Shown piece by piece: positions 1 to 8,342 of a DNA stretch of 55,993 nucleotides. Under the pieces are notes generated by a model that had not been told where the DNA came from, did not search any database, and was given only the letters and a program-made list of their open reading frames with translations. Source of the stretch: Bog-756 sp050011635 (GTDB lineage: Bacteria; Actinomycetota; Acidimicrobiia; Acidimicrobiales; RAAP-2); contig JBEKIU010000014.1 in the NCBI GenBank assembly GCA_050011635.1, positions 1 through 55,993 on the forward strand. Reading direction: 5' to 3'. The position numbers were made by a program, and so were the translations under genes. Positions within the stretch are counted from its first letter, which is position 1. Every line of letters starts with the position of its first letter.

Positions 1-186
1 ACCGGTGGCGATGCATCATCGGAGGCGGCGGGCCGCGGCGGAAGCGGGGGAGTCCCGGTCCTCGGCCGGGCATGCAGAACGCAACAGTGGATCGAGCGCG
101 ACGGCATCCGCGAGGAGCCCCTCCAACGCCGGGGGGACACCGCGGGTGTCGACCGCGCCGCGCACGCGTTGGAGCGTGCGTCATGA
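1..186 (+). CDS. 3' end of an upstream coding region (partial)
   Basis: An open frame enters from the left edge and ends at TGA 184-186. It has the strong G/C third-position bias of the neighbouring real genes, so it reads as the last ~61 codons of a gene that begins outside the window. The visible part is Gly/Ser-rich, then charged, ending in ALERAS. No domain is recognisable. In many actinobacteria a radical-SAM/DUF2344 pair lies just upstream of the RNase E/G gene, but nothing in this tail proves that identity. Confidence 0.45.
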   Translation, partial: TGGDASSEAAGRGGSGGVPVLGRACRTQQWIERDGIREEPLQRRGDTAGVDRAAHALERAS

Positions 187-207
187 GAAGTCTTGAAAGG
201 GATATCG

Positions 208-2157
208 ATGTCAGATGGAGCAACCGGACAACCGGTGGAGGTCCCGGCAGAATCGCCGGGACCACCCCAGGCCGTCACGCCGGTCAAGCCCAGTGCGGGC
301 CTGCCGCCGTCGGGAAACGGCTCGCACGGTGACGGACCGACCCCGGGCGCGGTCGGCCCGGAGGGTGATGGCGTAGGCCAGGAGGCCCGGGACCAGAACG
401 GCGCCCGGACCCAGGGTCGCAGGCGGCGCGGCTCCCGCGGAGGTCGAGGGAGGTCCTCGTCGGCCGGTGCCCGGGCCCAGGACGAGGGCGCGGACGGGCC
501 TCCGGACGCGGCCGTGTCGGCCGCGCCGGCGGCACCCGGGGCCGAGGGCCCAGCCGCGGTGGGGCCCCGGGCCGTCCCCGAACGACCGAAGATCGGGGAC
601 AGCCGGCCCGCCCGTCCCGTGACCGATCCGGGTGCCGGCAGCACGGCGAACGGCGGGGCCGGCACCGGACGCCGCCCGGACACCCCGGCTGGCGGCCGCG
701 GCGAGGGACGTGGTGGGAGCGGCGGACGCGCACGGCAGCGGCCCGGCGGTGCCGCCGATGCGCCCGCCGCCGGCCCCCGGGCCCAGGCCGGCGCGGGGCC
801 GAGGGCCGAGGGCCGGCGGGGCGGGCGCGAGCGGCGTGGCAAGGCCGTCGGGCGGTACATGATCTGCGTGCACGTACGTCCGGAGGCCACCCAGATCGCC
901 CTCCTCGAGGGCCGCACCCTGGTCGAGCACTACATCTCCCGGGCGTCGGACGACGCCACCCAGATCGACGGCAACATCTATCGCGGGCGGGTCCAGAACG
1001 TGCTGCCGGGGATGGAGGCCGCCTTCATCGACATCGGAACGCCGAAGAACGCCGTCCTCTACCACGGCGATGTCCGCTACGACACCGAGGACGTCGAGAC
1101 CGGTGGCGCCCCCGGCCAGCCCCGCATCGAGCAACTGCTCCGCCCGGGTCAGACCATCCTGTGCCAGGTGACCAAGAACCCGATCGGGGCCAAGGGGGCC
1201 CGGCTCACCCAGGAGGTCTCGATCCCCGGCCGGTTCGTGGTCCTGGTCCCGAACAGCACGGCCTACGGCATCTCCAAGCGGCTCGAGGATGCCGAGCGCA
1301 AGCGGCTGCGCCGGATCGTCGACGCCATCCGCCCCGAGGGGCACGGCCTGATCGTCCGGACCGCCGCCGCCGGGGCGAGTGCCGAGGAGTTGGGGAACGA
1401 CGTGGAACGTCTCGTCGAGCAGTGGCAGGCCATCGCCTCCGAGGCCACCAAGGGGCAGGGTCCCGCGCTGCTGTACCGGGAGCCGGCCATCGCCGTGCGG
1501 GTCATCCGCGAAGAGCTCAATCGTGAGTACCGGGCCGTGGTCATCGACGACCTGGCCCTGTTCGAACAGGTCCGTGACTACGTCGGCGCCGTCAACCCCG
1601 AACTGGCCGACCGGGTGGAGTACTTCGACCCGGCGGTCGAGCCCCTGCCGGTCTTCGAGCGCTATCACGTGCACGAACAGCTCCACAAGGCCCTCGACCG
1701 CAAGGTGTACCTCCCCTCCGGTGGTTCGTTGGTCATCGACCGCACCGAGGCGCTCACCGTGATCGACGTCAATACCGGCAAGAACGTGGGGACCACCAAC
1801 CTGGAGGAGACGGTCTACCGGAACAACCTGGAGGCGGCCGAGGAGGTGGCCAGACAGCTCCGGCTCCGGGACATCGGGGGGATCATCGTGATCGACTTCA
1901 TCGACATGGAGATCCGTGAGAACCGGGACAAGGTGGGCAGCGCCCTGCGTTCGGCCCTGGCCCGTGACAAGACCCGCACCCAGGTCTTCGACATCTCCGA
2001 GCTGGGGTTGGTGGAGATGACCCGGAAACGGGTGTCGGAGGGCCTCATCGAATCCATGTCCACCACCTGTGAGGTGTGTGGCGGCCGCGGGATCGTCAAC
2101 GACGATCCCGAGCTCAGATGGGCCTGTAGTAGAGTCGCGTCCTTATGTACGCCGTGA
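208..2157 (+). CDS. rne: ribonuclease E/G family endoribonuclease
   Basis: Endoribonuclease of mRNA decay and rRNA/tRNA processing. The ATG at 208 is preferred over the TTG at 193 because GAAAGG (195-200) lies 7 nt upstream; this gives 649 aa. Residues 1-210 are a low-complexity Gly/Ala/Arg/Pro extension with basic RRRRGSRGGRGR-like stretches, probably RNA-binding and disordered. The catalytic module follows: S1 domain starting at GNIYRGRVQNVLPGMEAAF (about 254), DNase I-like part with DVNTGKN (about 520) and DFIDM (about 562), and a Zn-link motif CEVCGGRG (about 621). The protein ends soon after the Zn-link, so the extra domain is N-terminal, unlike E. coli RNase E. The last 13 nt overlap rplU in another frame. 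The rne-rplU-rpmA-obg order is conserved in actinobacteria. Confidence 0.93.
   Translation: MSDGATGQPVEVPAESPGPPQAVTPVKPSAGLPPSGNGSHGDGPTPGAVGPEGDGVGQEARDQNGARTQGRRRRGSRGGRGRSSSAGARAQDEGADGPPDAAVSAAPAAPGAEGPAAVGPRAVPERPKIGDSRPARPVTDPGAGSTANGGAGTGRRPDTPAGGRGEGRGGSGGRARQRPGGAADAPAAGPRAQAGAGPRAEGRRGGRERRGKAVGRYMICVHVRPEATQIALLEGRTLVEHYISRASDDATQIDGNIYRGRVQNVLPGMEAAFIDIGTPKNAVLYHGDVRYDTEDVETGGAPGQPRIEQLLRPGQTILCQVTKNPIGAKGARLTQEVSIPGRFVVLVPNSTAYGISKRLEDAERKRLRRIVDAIRPEGHGLIVRTAAAGASAEELGNDVERLVEQWQAIASEATKGQGPALLYREPAIAVRVIREELNREYRAVVIDDLALFEQVRDYVGAVNPELADRVEYFDPAVEPLPVFERYHVHEQLHKALDRKVYLPSGGSLVIDRTEALTVIDVNTGKNVGTTNLEETVYRNNLEAAEEVARQLRLRDIGGIIVIDFIDMEIRENRDKVGSALRSALARDKTRTQVFDISELGLVEMTRKRVSEGLIESMSTTCEVCGGRGIVNDDPELRWACSRVASLCTP
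2130..2135 (+). promoter_or_regulatory. candidate -10 box for rplU
   Basis: TAGAGT lies 9 nt before the rplU ATG (2145), inside the 3' end of rne. It matches the TANNNT pattern seen before several other genes here and would give rplU-rpmA their own near-leaderless transcript. No good -35 is obvious. Confidence 0.35.
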
Positions 2158-2459
2158 TCAGAACCGGAGGAAAGCAGGAGCGGGTCGCCGAAGGGCAGAC
2201 CCTCCGAGTGGAACTGCTGGGGGAGGCCCCCGGGGCAGAGGTGAGCTTCAAGCCGGTGTTGGTGGTCGACGGCGAGACCGTCCTGGCCACCCCGGCGCAG
2301 CTGACAGGCTCATCGGTGACGGCCACGGTGGTCGGTGAGGAGCTCGGACCGAAGATCCGGGGCTTCACCTACAAGAACAAGTCCAACCAGAGCACCCGGT
2401 GGGGTCACCGCCAGCGGTACTCGACCATCGCCATCACGTCGATCAGCGCGGCGAGCTAG
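2145..2459 (+). CDS. rplU: 50S ribosomal protein L21
   Basis: L21 binds 23S rRNA in the large subunit. The 104-aa product has normal family length, with the typical start YAVIRTGGKQERVAEG and the basic C-terminal motif KSNQSTRWGHRQRY. The ATG at 2145 overlaps the end of the RNase E/G gene by 13 nt, which suggests coupled expression. rpmA follows after 20 nt. Confidence 0.97.
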   Translation: MYAVIRTGGKQERVAEGQTLRVELLGEAPGAEVSFKPVLVVDGETVLATPAQLTGSSVTATVVGEELGPKIRGFTYKNKSNQSTRWGHRQRYSTIAITSISAAS

Positions 2460-2479
2460 AGGGCAAGGAGCAGCCTCAG

Positions 2480-2734
2480 ATGTCCAAGACCAAAGGCGGC
2501 GGTTCGACCCGCAACGGCCGTGATTCGAACGCCCAGCGGCTGGGCGTCAAGGCCTTCGGGGGAACGACCGTGCAGGCCGGGGCCATCCTGGTCCGCCAGC
2601 GGGGGACCAAGTTCCATCCCGGCCACAACGTTGGCCTGGGCGGCGACGACACGCTCTTCGCCCTTTCGGACGGCACGGTGCACTTCACCAGCCGCAAGGG
2701 CCGCAAACTGGTCGACGTGATCACCGGCGACTGA
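2480..2734 (+). CDS. rpmA: 50S ribosomal protein L27
   Basis: L27 sits near the peptidyl transferase centre. The ATG at 2480 follows AAGGAG (2465-2470) and gives 84 aa, the usual size. The family signature is clear: MSKTKGGGSTRNGRDSNAQR, then GGTTVQAGAILVRQRGTKFHPG and GRDDTLFAL-like GGDDTLFALSDG. No Firmicutes-type N-terminal cleavage extension is present. It forms a pair with rplU. Confidence 0.98.
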   Translation: MSKTKGGGSTRNGRDSNAQRLGVKAFGGTTVQAGAILVRQRGTKFHPGHNVGLGGDDTLFALSDGTVHFTSRKGRKLVDVITGD

Positions 2735-2775
2735 ACCACCGGGCCGGCGCCGGTTCCGGTGGTCGGTGCAGGCGG

Positions 2776-2781
2776 TACGAT
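2776..2781 (+). promoter_or_regulatory. candidate -10 box, leaderless start of phosphatase gene
   Basis: TACGAT is followed by 8 nt and then the ATG at 2790. There is no Shine-Dalgarno sequence between, which fits a leaderless transcript starting at or next to the ATG. Confidence 0.45.
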
Positions 2782-2789
2782 TCCGGGCC

Positions 2790-3581
2790 ATGACCGCAGC
2801 CGATGTGGCCGCATCGGATCCCGATCCGGCCGACCCGACCCACAGCCGGACCCTGGAGTTCGACGGCTGCGTCAACTTCCGCGACCTGGGTGGGTACCCG
2901 ACCGGGGACGGCCACCAGGTCGGGTGGCGGCGCCTGTTCAGGGCCGACGGCCTCCACCGGCTGAGTGCCGATGACCAGCGCCGGCTCATCGATCTGGGCG
3001 TGTCCACGGTCATCGACCTCAGGACCGTCGACGAGGCCGAGCAGCGGGGCCGGTTCCCGGTGGAGCAGGTGCCGGTACGCTTCGTCGACCTGCCGCTCAC
3101 CGACGTCCTCCCGTCCACCGAGGAGCTGCCCTCGTGGGCTGAGTCCTCCTATGTGGCGTCGCGTTATGTCGAGATGGTGGACCGGGGTGCACCCGCCTTG
3201 AGCAGGGCCTTCGAAGTCCTGGGATCGGCCGGTTCGCTGCCCGCGGTCTTCCACTGCAGCGCGGGCAAGGACCGGACGGGAGTCCTCTCGGCGCTGATCC
3301 TGGCCTTCGTGGGTGTTCCCGACCGGACCATCGTGGAGGACTACGCCCTCAGTGCGGCGGCCATGATGCGCCTCCTCGAGCACCTGAAGGCCGAGTACCC
3401 CGACTCGGTCGCGGAGGTGGAACGGCACGCTCCGGCCGTGCTCCAGGTCATGCCCGAGACCATGGAGGAGTTCCTGACCGCCATCGTGTCCCGCCACGGC
3501 AGCTACGAGGGGCTGGCCGAGTGGCTCGGGGTGGCCGACGCGGTGGCCCGACTCCGTCAGGCGGTGCTGGTCCGGGCCTGA
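2790..3581 (+). CDS. protein-tyrosine phosphatase (Y_phosphatase3 family)
   Basis: Likely dephosphorylates phosphotyrosine proteins or a phosphoinositide-like substrate; the substrate cannot be read from the sequence. The ATG at 2790 gives 263 aa. Visible motifs are FRDLGGYPT near residue 30 (typical of this family's N-terminus), STVIDLRTVDEAE, and the P-loop HCSAGKDRTGV near 155, which contains the catalytic Cys and Arg of the CX5R motif. There is no signal peptide or membrane segment. It stands between rpmA and obg and probably has its own leaderless promoter. Confidence 0.88.
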   Translation: MTAADVAASDPDPADPTHSRTLEFDGCVNFRDLGGYPTGDGHQVGWRRLFRADGLHRLSADDQRRLIDLGVSTVIDLRTVDEAEQRGRFPVEQVPVRFVDLPLTDVLPSTEELPSWAESSYVASRYVEMVDRGAPALSRAFEVLGSAGSLPAVFHCSAGKDRTGVLSALILAFVGVPDRTIVEDYALSAAAMMRLLEHLKAEYPDSVAEVERHAPAVLQVMPETMEEFLTAIVSRHGSYEGLAEWLGVADAVARLRQAVLVRA

Positions 3582-3617
3582 ACAGGCTGTTTCTCCGGGA
3601 CGGCGACGGTCGGTCGG

Positions 3618-3623
3618 TAGGAT
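3618..3623 (+). promoter_or_regulatory. candidate -10 box, leaderless start of obg
   Basis: TAGGAT is followed by exactly 6 nt (CGAGCC) and then ATG 3630, with no ribosome binding site between. This is the spacing repeated at proA, ispG, ribF, aroG and the LLM gene. Confidence 0.55.
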
Positions 3624-3629
3624 CGAGCC

Positions 3630-4949
3630 ATGTCCGGCTTCGTCGACGAGGCGCAACTCCACGTGAAGGCGGGCGACGGTGGCGCCGGCGCGGTCGCCTT
3701 CCGTCGGGAGGCCCACGTCGACAGGGGAGGCCCGGACGGGGGCGACGGCGGTCGGGGAGGCGACGTGTGGCTGGTGGCCACCACCAACCAATCGTCCCTG
3801 CTGGGGTTCCGCGATCACCCCCACCGCCGGGCCGGTGACGGGGGTCACGGCGGCGGCAAGAAGAAGCACGGGGCACGCGGGGCCGATCTCGAGGTACCGG
3901 TGCCGGTCGGTACACGGGTGCGGGGTCCCGACGGGACCGTCCTCGTCGACTTGGTCGGGCCGGGCGACCGCTGGGTGGCCGGCGAGGGCGGCCGTGGTGG
4001 CCGGGGCAATGCCAGCTTCCTGACCAACCGCCGGCGGGCGCCCTCCTTCGCCGAGCAGGGCGAGAAGGGCCACGAGCAGTGGTACGACCTCGAGCTGGCC
4101 CTGGTCGCCGACGTCGCCCTGGTCGGGTTCCCCAATGTGGGCAAGAGCACGCTCATCTCACGGATCTCGGCGGCCAAGCCCAAGATCGCCGACTACCCGT
4201 TCACCACCCTTGAGCCCCACCTGGGCGTGGTGCGGGCGTCCGACGGCTCCACCTTCACGGTGGCCGACATCCCCGGGCTGGTGGAAGGGGCGGCCATGGG
4301 CAAAGGGCTCGGCCACCGGTTCCTCCGCCACATCACCCGCTCACGGGTGCTGGTGGTGCTGGTCGAGCTGGATCCGGTCACCGGGATCCAGCCTGCCGAG
4401 CAGTGCCGTGTGCTCCTCGACGAGCTCGAGCGCTACCAACCCGATCTGATCGAACGGCCCCGCCTGGTGGTGGGGTCCAAGCTCGACGCAGCCGCTCCGA
4501 CCGGTGATGCAGCCGGCGACCCCGACCACTCCGGGGACTTCCGACCGGACCTGGCCATCTCGGCGGTGACCGGCCGGGGTATCGATCAGCTGGTCGGGAG
4601 GCTCACCGGCCTCGTGGCCGGGGCCCGGGCCGTCGAGCCCGAGGACGAGGGGTCCGTCGTGATCCACCGGCCCCTCCCGGAGGGGTTCGGCGTGGAACGG
4701 ATCGGGGACGGGGTCTACCGGGTGGAGGGGAGGGTGGCCGAGCGGGCCGTGGCCCTCAACGATCTCACCTCCGACGAAGCCGCCGACTACGTCCAGGGCC
4801 GGCTCCGGCGGATCGGGGTCGACCGGGCCCTGGCCCGGGCCGGGGCCCGCGACGGCGACCTGGTCCACATCGGCGAGCTGACCTTCGTCTGGTATCGCGA
4901 CCAACCGGAGTTCACCGGGGACTCGGCCGGGCGGCGCCGTCGGTCGTGA
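3630..4949 (+). CDS. obg: GTPase Obg/CgtA
   Basis: Ribosome-associated GTPase for 50S assembly and stress control. The 439 aa show all three domains. The glycine-rich Obg fold is at about 1-158 (GGDGGAGAVAFRRE, GGRGGRGNASF). The G domain has GFPNVGKST near 166, DIPGL near 213 and GSKLD as the NKxD-like motif near 282. The C-terminal OCT domain is at about 350-425. The end overlaps the proB GTG start by 4 nt, implying translational coupling to proline synthesis genes, an arrangement common in bacteria. Confidence 0.96.
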   Translation: MSGFVDEAQLHVKAGDGGAGAVAFRREAHVDRGGPDGGDGGRGGDVWLVATTNQSSLLGFRDHPHRRAGDGGHGGGKKKHGARGADLEVPVPVGTRVRGPDGTVLVDLVGPGDRWVAGEGGRGGRGNASFLTNRRRAPSFAEQGEKGHEQWYDLELALVADVALVGFPNVGKSTLISRISAAKPKIADYPFTTLEPHLGVVRASDGSTFTVADIPGLVEGAAMGKGLGHRFLRHITRSRVLVVLVELDPVTGIQPAEQCRVLLDELERYQPDLIERPRLVVGSKLDAAAPTGDAAGDPDHSGDFRPDLAISAVTGRGIDQLVGRLTGLVAGARAVEPEDEGSVVIHRPLPEGFGVERIGDGVYRVEGRVAERAVALNDLTSDEAADYVQGRLRRIGVDRALARAGARDGDLVHIGELTFVWYRDQPEFTGDSAGRRRRS

Positions 4950-6076
4950 TAGCGGCCACCCCACCACCCGGCTCCTCCACGACCAGGACGGTGGTGGTCA
5001 AGATCGGCTCGTCTTCGGTCACCACCGCCTCCGGACGGGTGGACGCCGACGCCATCGACAAGCTCAGCGGCGAGGTGGCGGAGGCCCGGGCGACCGGCAT
5101 CCGAGTGGTGGTGGTGACCTCCGGTGCCATCGCCGCCGGCTGGACCAGCCTGGCCCCGGACCGTCCGCGGCCGACGGATCCGGCCACGCTCCAGGCCGTG
5201 AGCGCCGTCGGCCAGCACCGGTTGATGCGGGTATGGAGCGACGCGCTGGAACGGCGTGGCCTCACCGCCGGCCAGGTCCTGCTCGCCCCGCTGGATTTCG
5301 TGCACCGGAGCCAGTACCTCCACGCCCGCCAGACCCTGGGCCGGCTGCTCGACCTGGGGGTCGTCCCTGTGGTCAACGAAAACGACGCCGTGGCCGACGA
5401 GGAGGTCCGGTTCGGGGACAACGACCGTCTGGCCGCCCTGGTCGCCCACCTCGTCCGGGCCGAGCTCCTCGTGCTGCTGACCGACACCGCCGGACTGTTC
5501 ACCGAGGACCCGCGGCGGACCGACGCCGGATCGCTCATCGAGGAGGTGGTCGAGATCGACCACGAGCTCGAGCGCATCGCCGGCGGACCGGGCACGGCCA
5601 TGGGCAGTGGCGGGATGGGATCGAAGCTGGCGGCAGCCAAGATCGCGGTGTGGTCGGGCGTGGAGGCGGTCATCGCCGATGCCGCCCGCCCCGGGGTCCT
5701 GGCCGCGGTGACCGGTTCCGAGCCCGGCGTGGGGACACGGTTCCGGCCCCAGGCCCGCCGGCTCCCGGCCCGCAAGCTGTGGATCGCGTTCGCCATCGGG
5801 GCCGCCGGCACCATCGTGGTCGACGCCGGGGCCAGGAGGGCCCTGGTCGACAGGGGCCGGTCGCTGCTGCCGGCCGGGGTGACCTCTGTCCTCGGCGCGT
5901 TCAACATCGACGACGCCGTGGAGATCGCCGGGCCCGACGGTGCCGTCTTCGCCAAGGGGCTCGTGCGCCAGGACTCGTCCACCGTGGCCGACTGGGCCGG
6001 CCGGCGATCGGACGAGCTGCCCGAGGACGCCTCCCGTGAAGTGGTCCACCGCGACGATCTGGTCGTGCTCGACTGA
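4946..6076 (+). CDS. proB: glutamate 5-kinase
   Basis: Phosphorylates L-glutamate to gamma-glutamyl phosphate, the first and feedback-regulated step of proline synthesis. The GTG at 4946 overlaps the obg stop (GTGA). The 376-aa product has an amino-acid-kinase domain (VVVKIGSSSVTT near 14-25, VVTSGAIAAGW, PVVNENDAVADEE, FGDNDRLAALVA, GSGGMGSKL) and a C-terminal PUA domain from about 285 (AGARRALVDRGRSLLPAGV). Full family length. Confidence 0.95.
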   Translation: MIAATPPPGSSTTRTVVVKIGSSSVTTASGRVDADAIDKLSGEVAEARATGIRVVVVTSGAIAAGWTSLAPDRPRPTDPATLQAVSAVGQHRLMRVWSDALERRGLTAGQVLLAPLDFVHRSQYLHARQTLGRLLDLGVVPVVNENDAVADEEVRFGDNDRLAALVAHLVRAELLVLLTDTAGLFTEDPRRTDAGSLIEEVVEIDHELERIAGGPGTAMGSGGMGSKLAAAKIAVWSGVEAVIADAARPGVLAAVTGSEPGVGTRFRPQARRLPARKLWIAFAIGAAGTIVVDAGARRALVDRGRSLLPAGVTSVLGAFNIDDAVEIAGPDGAVFAKGLVRQDSSTVADWAGRRSDELPEDASREVVHRDDLVVLD

Positions 6077-6117
6077 GCGGTGGAGGGCCCGGGCGCGGGG
6101 GTGCGAACCCCGCCAAG

Positions 6118-6123
6118 TACGCT
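6118..6123 (+). promoter_or_regulatory. candidate -10 box, leaderless start of proA
   Basis: TACGCT is followed by 6 nt (GACACG) and then GTG 6130. There is no Shine-Dalgarno sequence, so this box helps fix the GTG as the start. Confidence 0.55.
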
Positions 6124-6129
6124 GACACG

Positions 6130-7386
6130 GTGTCTTCGAGCCCACCCCCCACGATGATCGATCTGGCCCGGCGGTCGCGGGCCGCCAGCCGGGTTCTGGC
6201 CCGTGCCTCCTCGGATGCCCGTGACGAGTCCCTCGGACGGGCCGCCGACCTGCTCGAGCAGCGGACGGACCGGATCCTCGAGGCCAATGTCGTCGATGTC
6301 GGGCGGGCCGAGCGGTCCGGCGCCGACACCACCGCCCTCGACCGGCTCCGCCTGGACACGGCCCGGCTGGCCGCCATGGCCGGCGGGCTGCGCAAGGTCG
6401 CCGCCCTGCCCGACCCGGTGGGCGAGGTGGTCGACGGATGGGTCCGCCCCAACGGCCTGCGGGTCCAGCGGGTCCGGGTCCCGCTGGGCGTGGTCGGGAT
6501 CATCTACGAGAACCGTCCCAACGTGACCAGCGACGCCGCCGGGCTCTGCCTCAAGTCGGGCAATGCCGTGCTCCTGCGGGGGTCGTCGTCGTCGGTGACC
6601 TCCAACCTGGCCATCGCCGCGGTCCTGAAGGACGGCCTGGCCAAGGCCGGTCTCCCCGTCGATGCGGTGGGGCTGGTGGCGGACACCGAACGGTCGTCGG
6701 CGGTGGCCTTCATGCAGCTCGACGGGCTGATCGACTGCCTGATCCCGCGAGGCGGGCCCTCCCTGGTGGCCTCGATCCTGGAGCACGCCACGGTGCCCTA
6801 CGTCATCGACGGCGCAGGGAACTGCCACGTCTACGTGGACCGGGCCGCCGACCTCTCCATGGCCGAGTCGATCGTGGTCAACGCCAAGACGCACCGGCCC
6901 GGTGTGTGCAACAGCGCCGAGACCCTCCTCGTCCACAGGGCGGTGGCCGACGCCTTCCTGCCCCGGGTGGCCGAGGCGCTCGCCGGGGTCACCCTGCTGG
7001 GCGACGCCGCCACCCGCTCGGTCCTCCCCGGCGTGGGCAGCGCCACCGAGGACGACTTCGGCACCGAGTTCCTGGGCCTCACCATGTCGGTGGCCGTGGT
7101 CGACGATCTCGACGCGGCCATCGACCACATCGCCCGCTACGGCTCGGGGCACTCCGAGGCCATCGTGACCGGCGACCTGGCCGCGGCCAACCGGTTCACC
7201 TTCGAGGTGGACGCGGCCGCCGTGCTCGTCAACGCCTCGACCCGGTTCGTGGACGGCGAGGAGCTGGGGCTCGGAGCGGAGATCGGGATCTCCACGCAGA
7301 AGCTCCACGCCCGGGGGCCGATGGGGCTCCGGGAGCTCACCTCGGTCAAGTACGTGGTGTCGGGGAACGGGCAGGTGAGGTCGTGA
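6130..7386 (+). CDS. proA: glutamate-5-semialdehyde dehydrogenase (gamma-glutamyl phosphate reductase)
   Basis: Reduces gamma-glutamyl phosphate to glutamate semialdehyde with NADPH, the second step of proline synthesis. It is 418 aa, the usual size. Aldehyde-dehydrogenase-fold motifs are present: PLGVVGIIYENRPNVTSDAA, LKSGNAVLLRG, and the catalytic cysteine in HRPGVCNSAETLL near residue 260. The C-terminal LGAEIGISTQKLHARGPMG is a ProA hallmark. It sits directly behind proB but appears to have its own leaderless GTG start. The stop overlaps the MoxR gene (GTGA). Confidence 0.96.
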   Translation: MSSSPPPTMIDLARRSRAASRVLARASSDARDESLGRAADLLEQRTDRILEANVVDVGRAERSGADTTALDRLRLDTARLAAMAGGLRKVAALPDPVGEVVDGWVRPNGLRVQRVRVPLGVVGIIYENRPNVTSDAAGLCLKSGNAVLLRGSSSSVTSNLAIAAVLKDGLAKAGLPVDAVGLVADTERSSAVAFMQLDGLIDCLIPRGGPSLVASILEHATVPYVIDGAGNCHVYVDRAADLSMAESIVVNAKTHRPGVCNSAETLLVHRAVADAFLPRVAEALAGVTLLGDAATRSVLPGVGSATEDDFGTEFLGLTMSVAVVDDLDAAIDHIARYGSGHSEAIVTGDLAAANRFTFEVDAAAVLVNASTRFVDGEELGLGAEIGISTQKLHARGPMGLRELTSVKYVVSGNGQVRS

Positions 7387-8327
7387 CCGGGCCGGCGACC
7401 GGATCCGCCGCGCCGGACCCGTCGAACGCCATCACCTCGGGATTCCCGACCGCAGGCGCTCCCCGTTTCGAGTCCATCGACGCGGTCCGCCAGGGTCTGG
7501 CCGGCGTGCAGTACCTGGCCGATGAGGGCATCGCCGGGGTCGTCTTCCTGGCCGACCGCCTGGCCAAGCCGGTCCTGGTCGAGGGCCCGGCCGGCACCGG
7601 CAAGACCGAGCTGGCCAAATCGGTCGCCCGTCTGACCGGGAGCCGGCTCATCCGCCTCCAGTGCTACGAAGGCCTGGACGAGTCCAAGGCCCTCTACGAG
7701 TGGAACTACAAGAAGCAGCTGCTGCGCATCCAGGCCGATTCCGGGCAGACGTGGCAGGAGCTGGAAGAGGACATCTTCTCGGAGGAATTCCTCCTGGCCC
7801 GGCCCCTGCTGGAGGCCATCCGGTCACCCGAGCCGGTGGTGCTCCTGGTCGACGAGGTCGACCGGGTCGAGCTCGAGACCGAGGCCCTGCTGCTCGAGAT
7901 CCTCTCCGAGTACCAGGTGTCGATTCCCGAGCTCGGCACGGTGCGGGCCACCCAGATACCGCTGGTCTTCCTCACCTCCAACAACACCCGCGAGCTGTCC
8001 GAGGCGCTGAAGCGCCGCTGCCTCTACCTCCACATCGACTATCCGCAGCTCGACCGCGAGCGGGCCATCATCGAGACGCGGGTGCCGGGCATCAGCCAGG
8101 CGCTGGCCGACCAGGTGGCCCGGATCGTGCGGTCGATACGGACCCTCGACCTCAAGAAGGACCCGTCGGTCTCCGAGACGCTCGACTGGGCCCGGACCCT
8201 GGTGGTGCTCGGAGTCGAATCGATCGATGTCGACCAGGCCCGCGACACCCTGCACATCCTCTTGAAGTACCAATCGGACATCGACCGGGCAGCCAAGGAG
8301 TTGGCCGGGGTGGAAACCCCGGACTGA
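7383..8327 (+). CDS. MoxR-family AAA+ ATPase
   Basis: Chaperone-like AAA+ ATPase that usually acts with a VWA-domain partner to mature or assemble a metal centre or complex; the client is unknown. The open frame extends far upstream, but the real start is GTG 7383, overlapping the proA stop and giving 314 aa. Walker A GPAGTGKTELAK is near 68, Walker B VVLLVDEVDRVE near 152, sensor 1 FLTSNNTREL, and an arginine finger in LKRRCLYLHIDYP. The next gene is the expected VWA protein, 15 nt downstream. The N-terminal extension of the frame across proA is an artefact of GC bias. Confidence 0.92.
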   Translation: MTGPATGSAAPDPSNAITSGFPTAGAPRFESIDAVRQGLAGVQYLADEGIAGVVFLADRLAKPVLVEGPAGTGKTELAKSVARLTGSRLIRLQCYEGLDESKALYEWNYKKQLLRIQADSGQTWQELEEDIFSEEFLLARPLLEAIRSPEPVVLLVDEVDRVELETEALLLEILSEYQVSIPELGTVRATQIPLVFLTSNNTRELSEALKRRCLYLHIDYPQLDRERAIIETRVPGISQALADQVARIVRSIRTLDLKKDPSVSETLDWARTLVVLGVESIDVDQARDTLHILLKYQSDIDRAAKELAGVETPD

Positions 8328-8342
8328 GCGCCCGGTCGCGCC

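Noticed and set aside
4912..7308. Very long minus-strand open frame opposite proB and proA
   Set aside because: It mirrors clear, family-matching genes on the plus strand. GC-rich codons seldom give stops on the opposite strand, and the translation is low-complexity His/Gly/Asp-rich.
6438..7382. Upstream extension of the MoxR frame across proA
   Set aside because: The extension lies in another frame of proA and is low complexity. The GTG at 7383 with GTGA overlap is the normal start in this genome.
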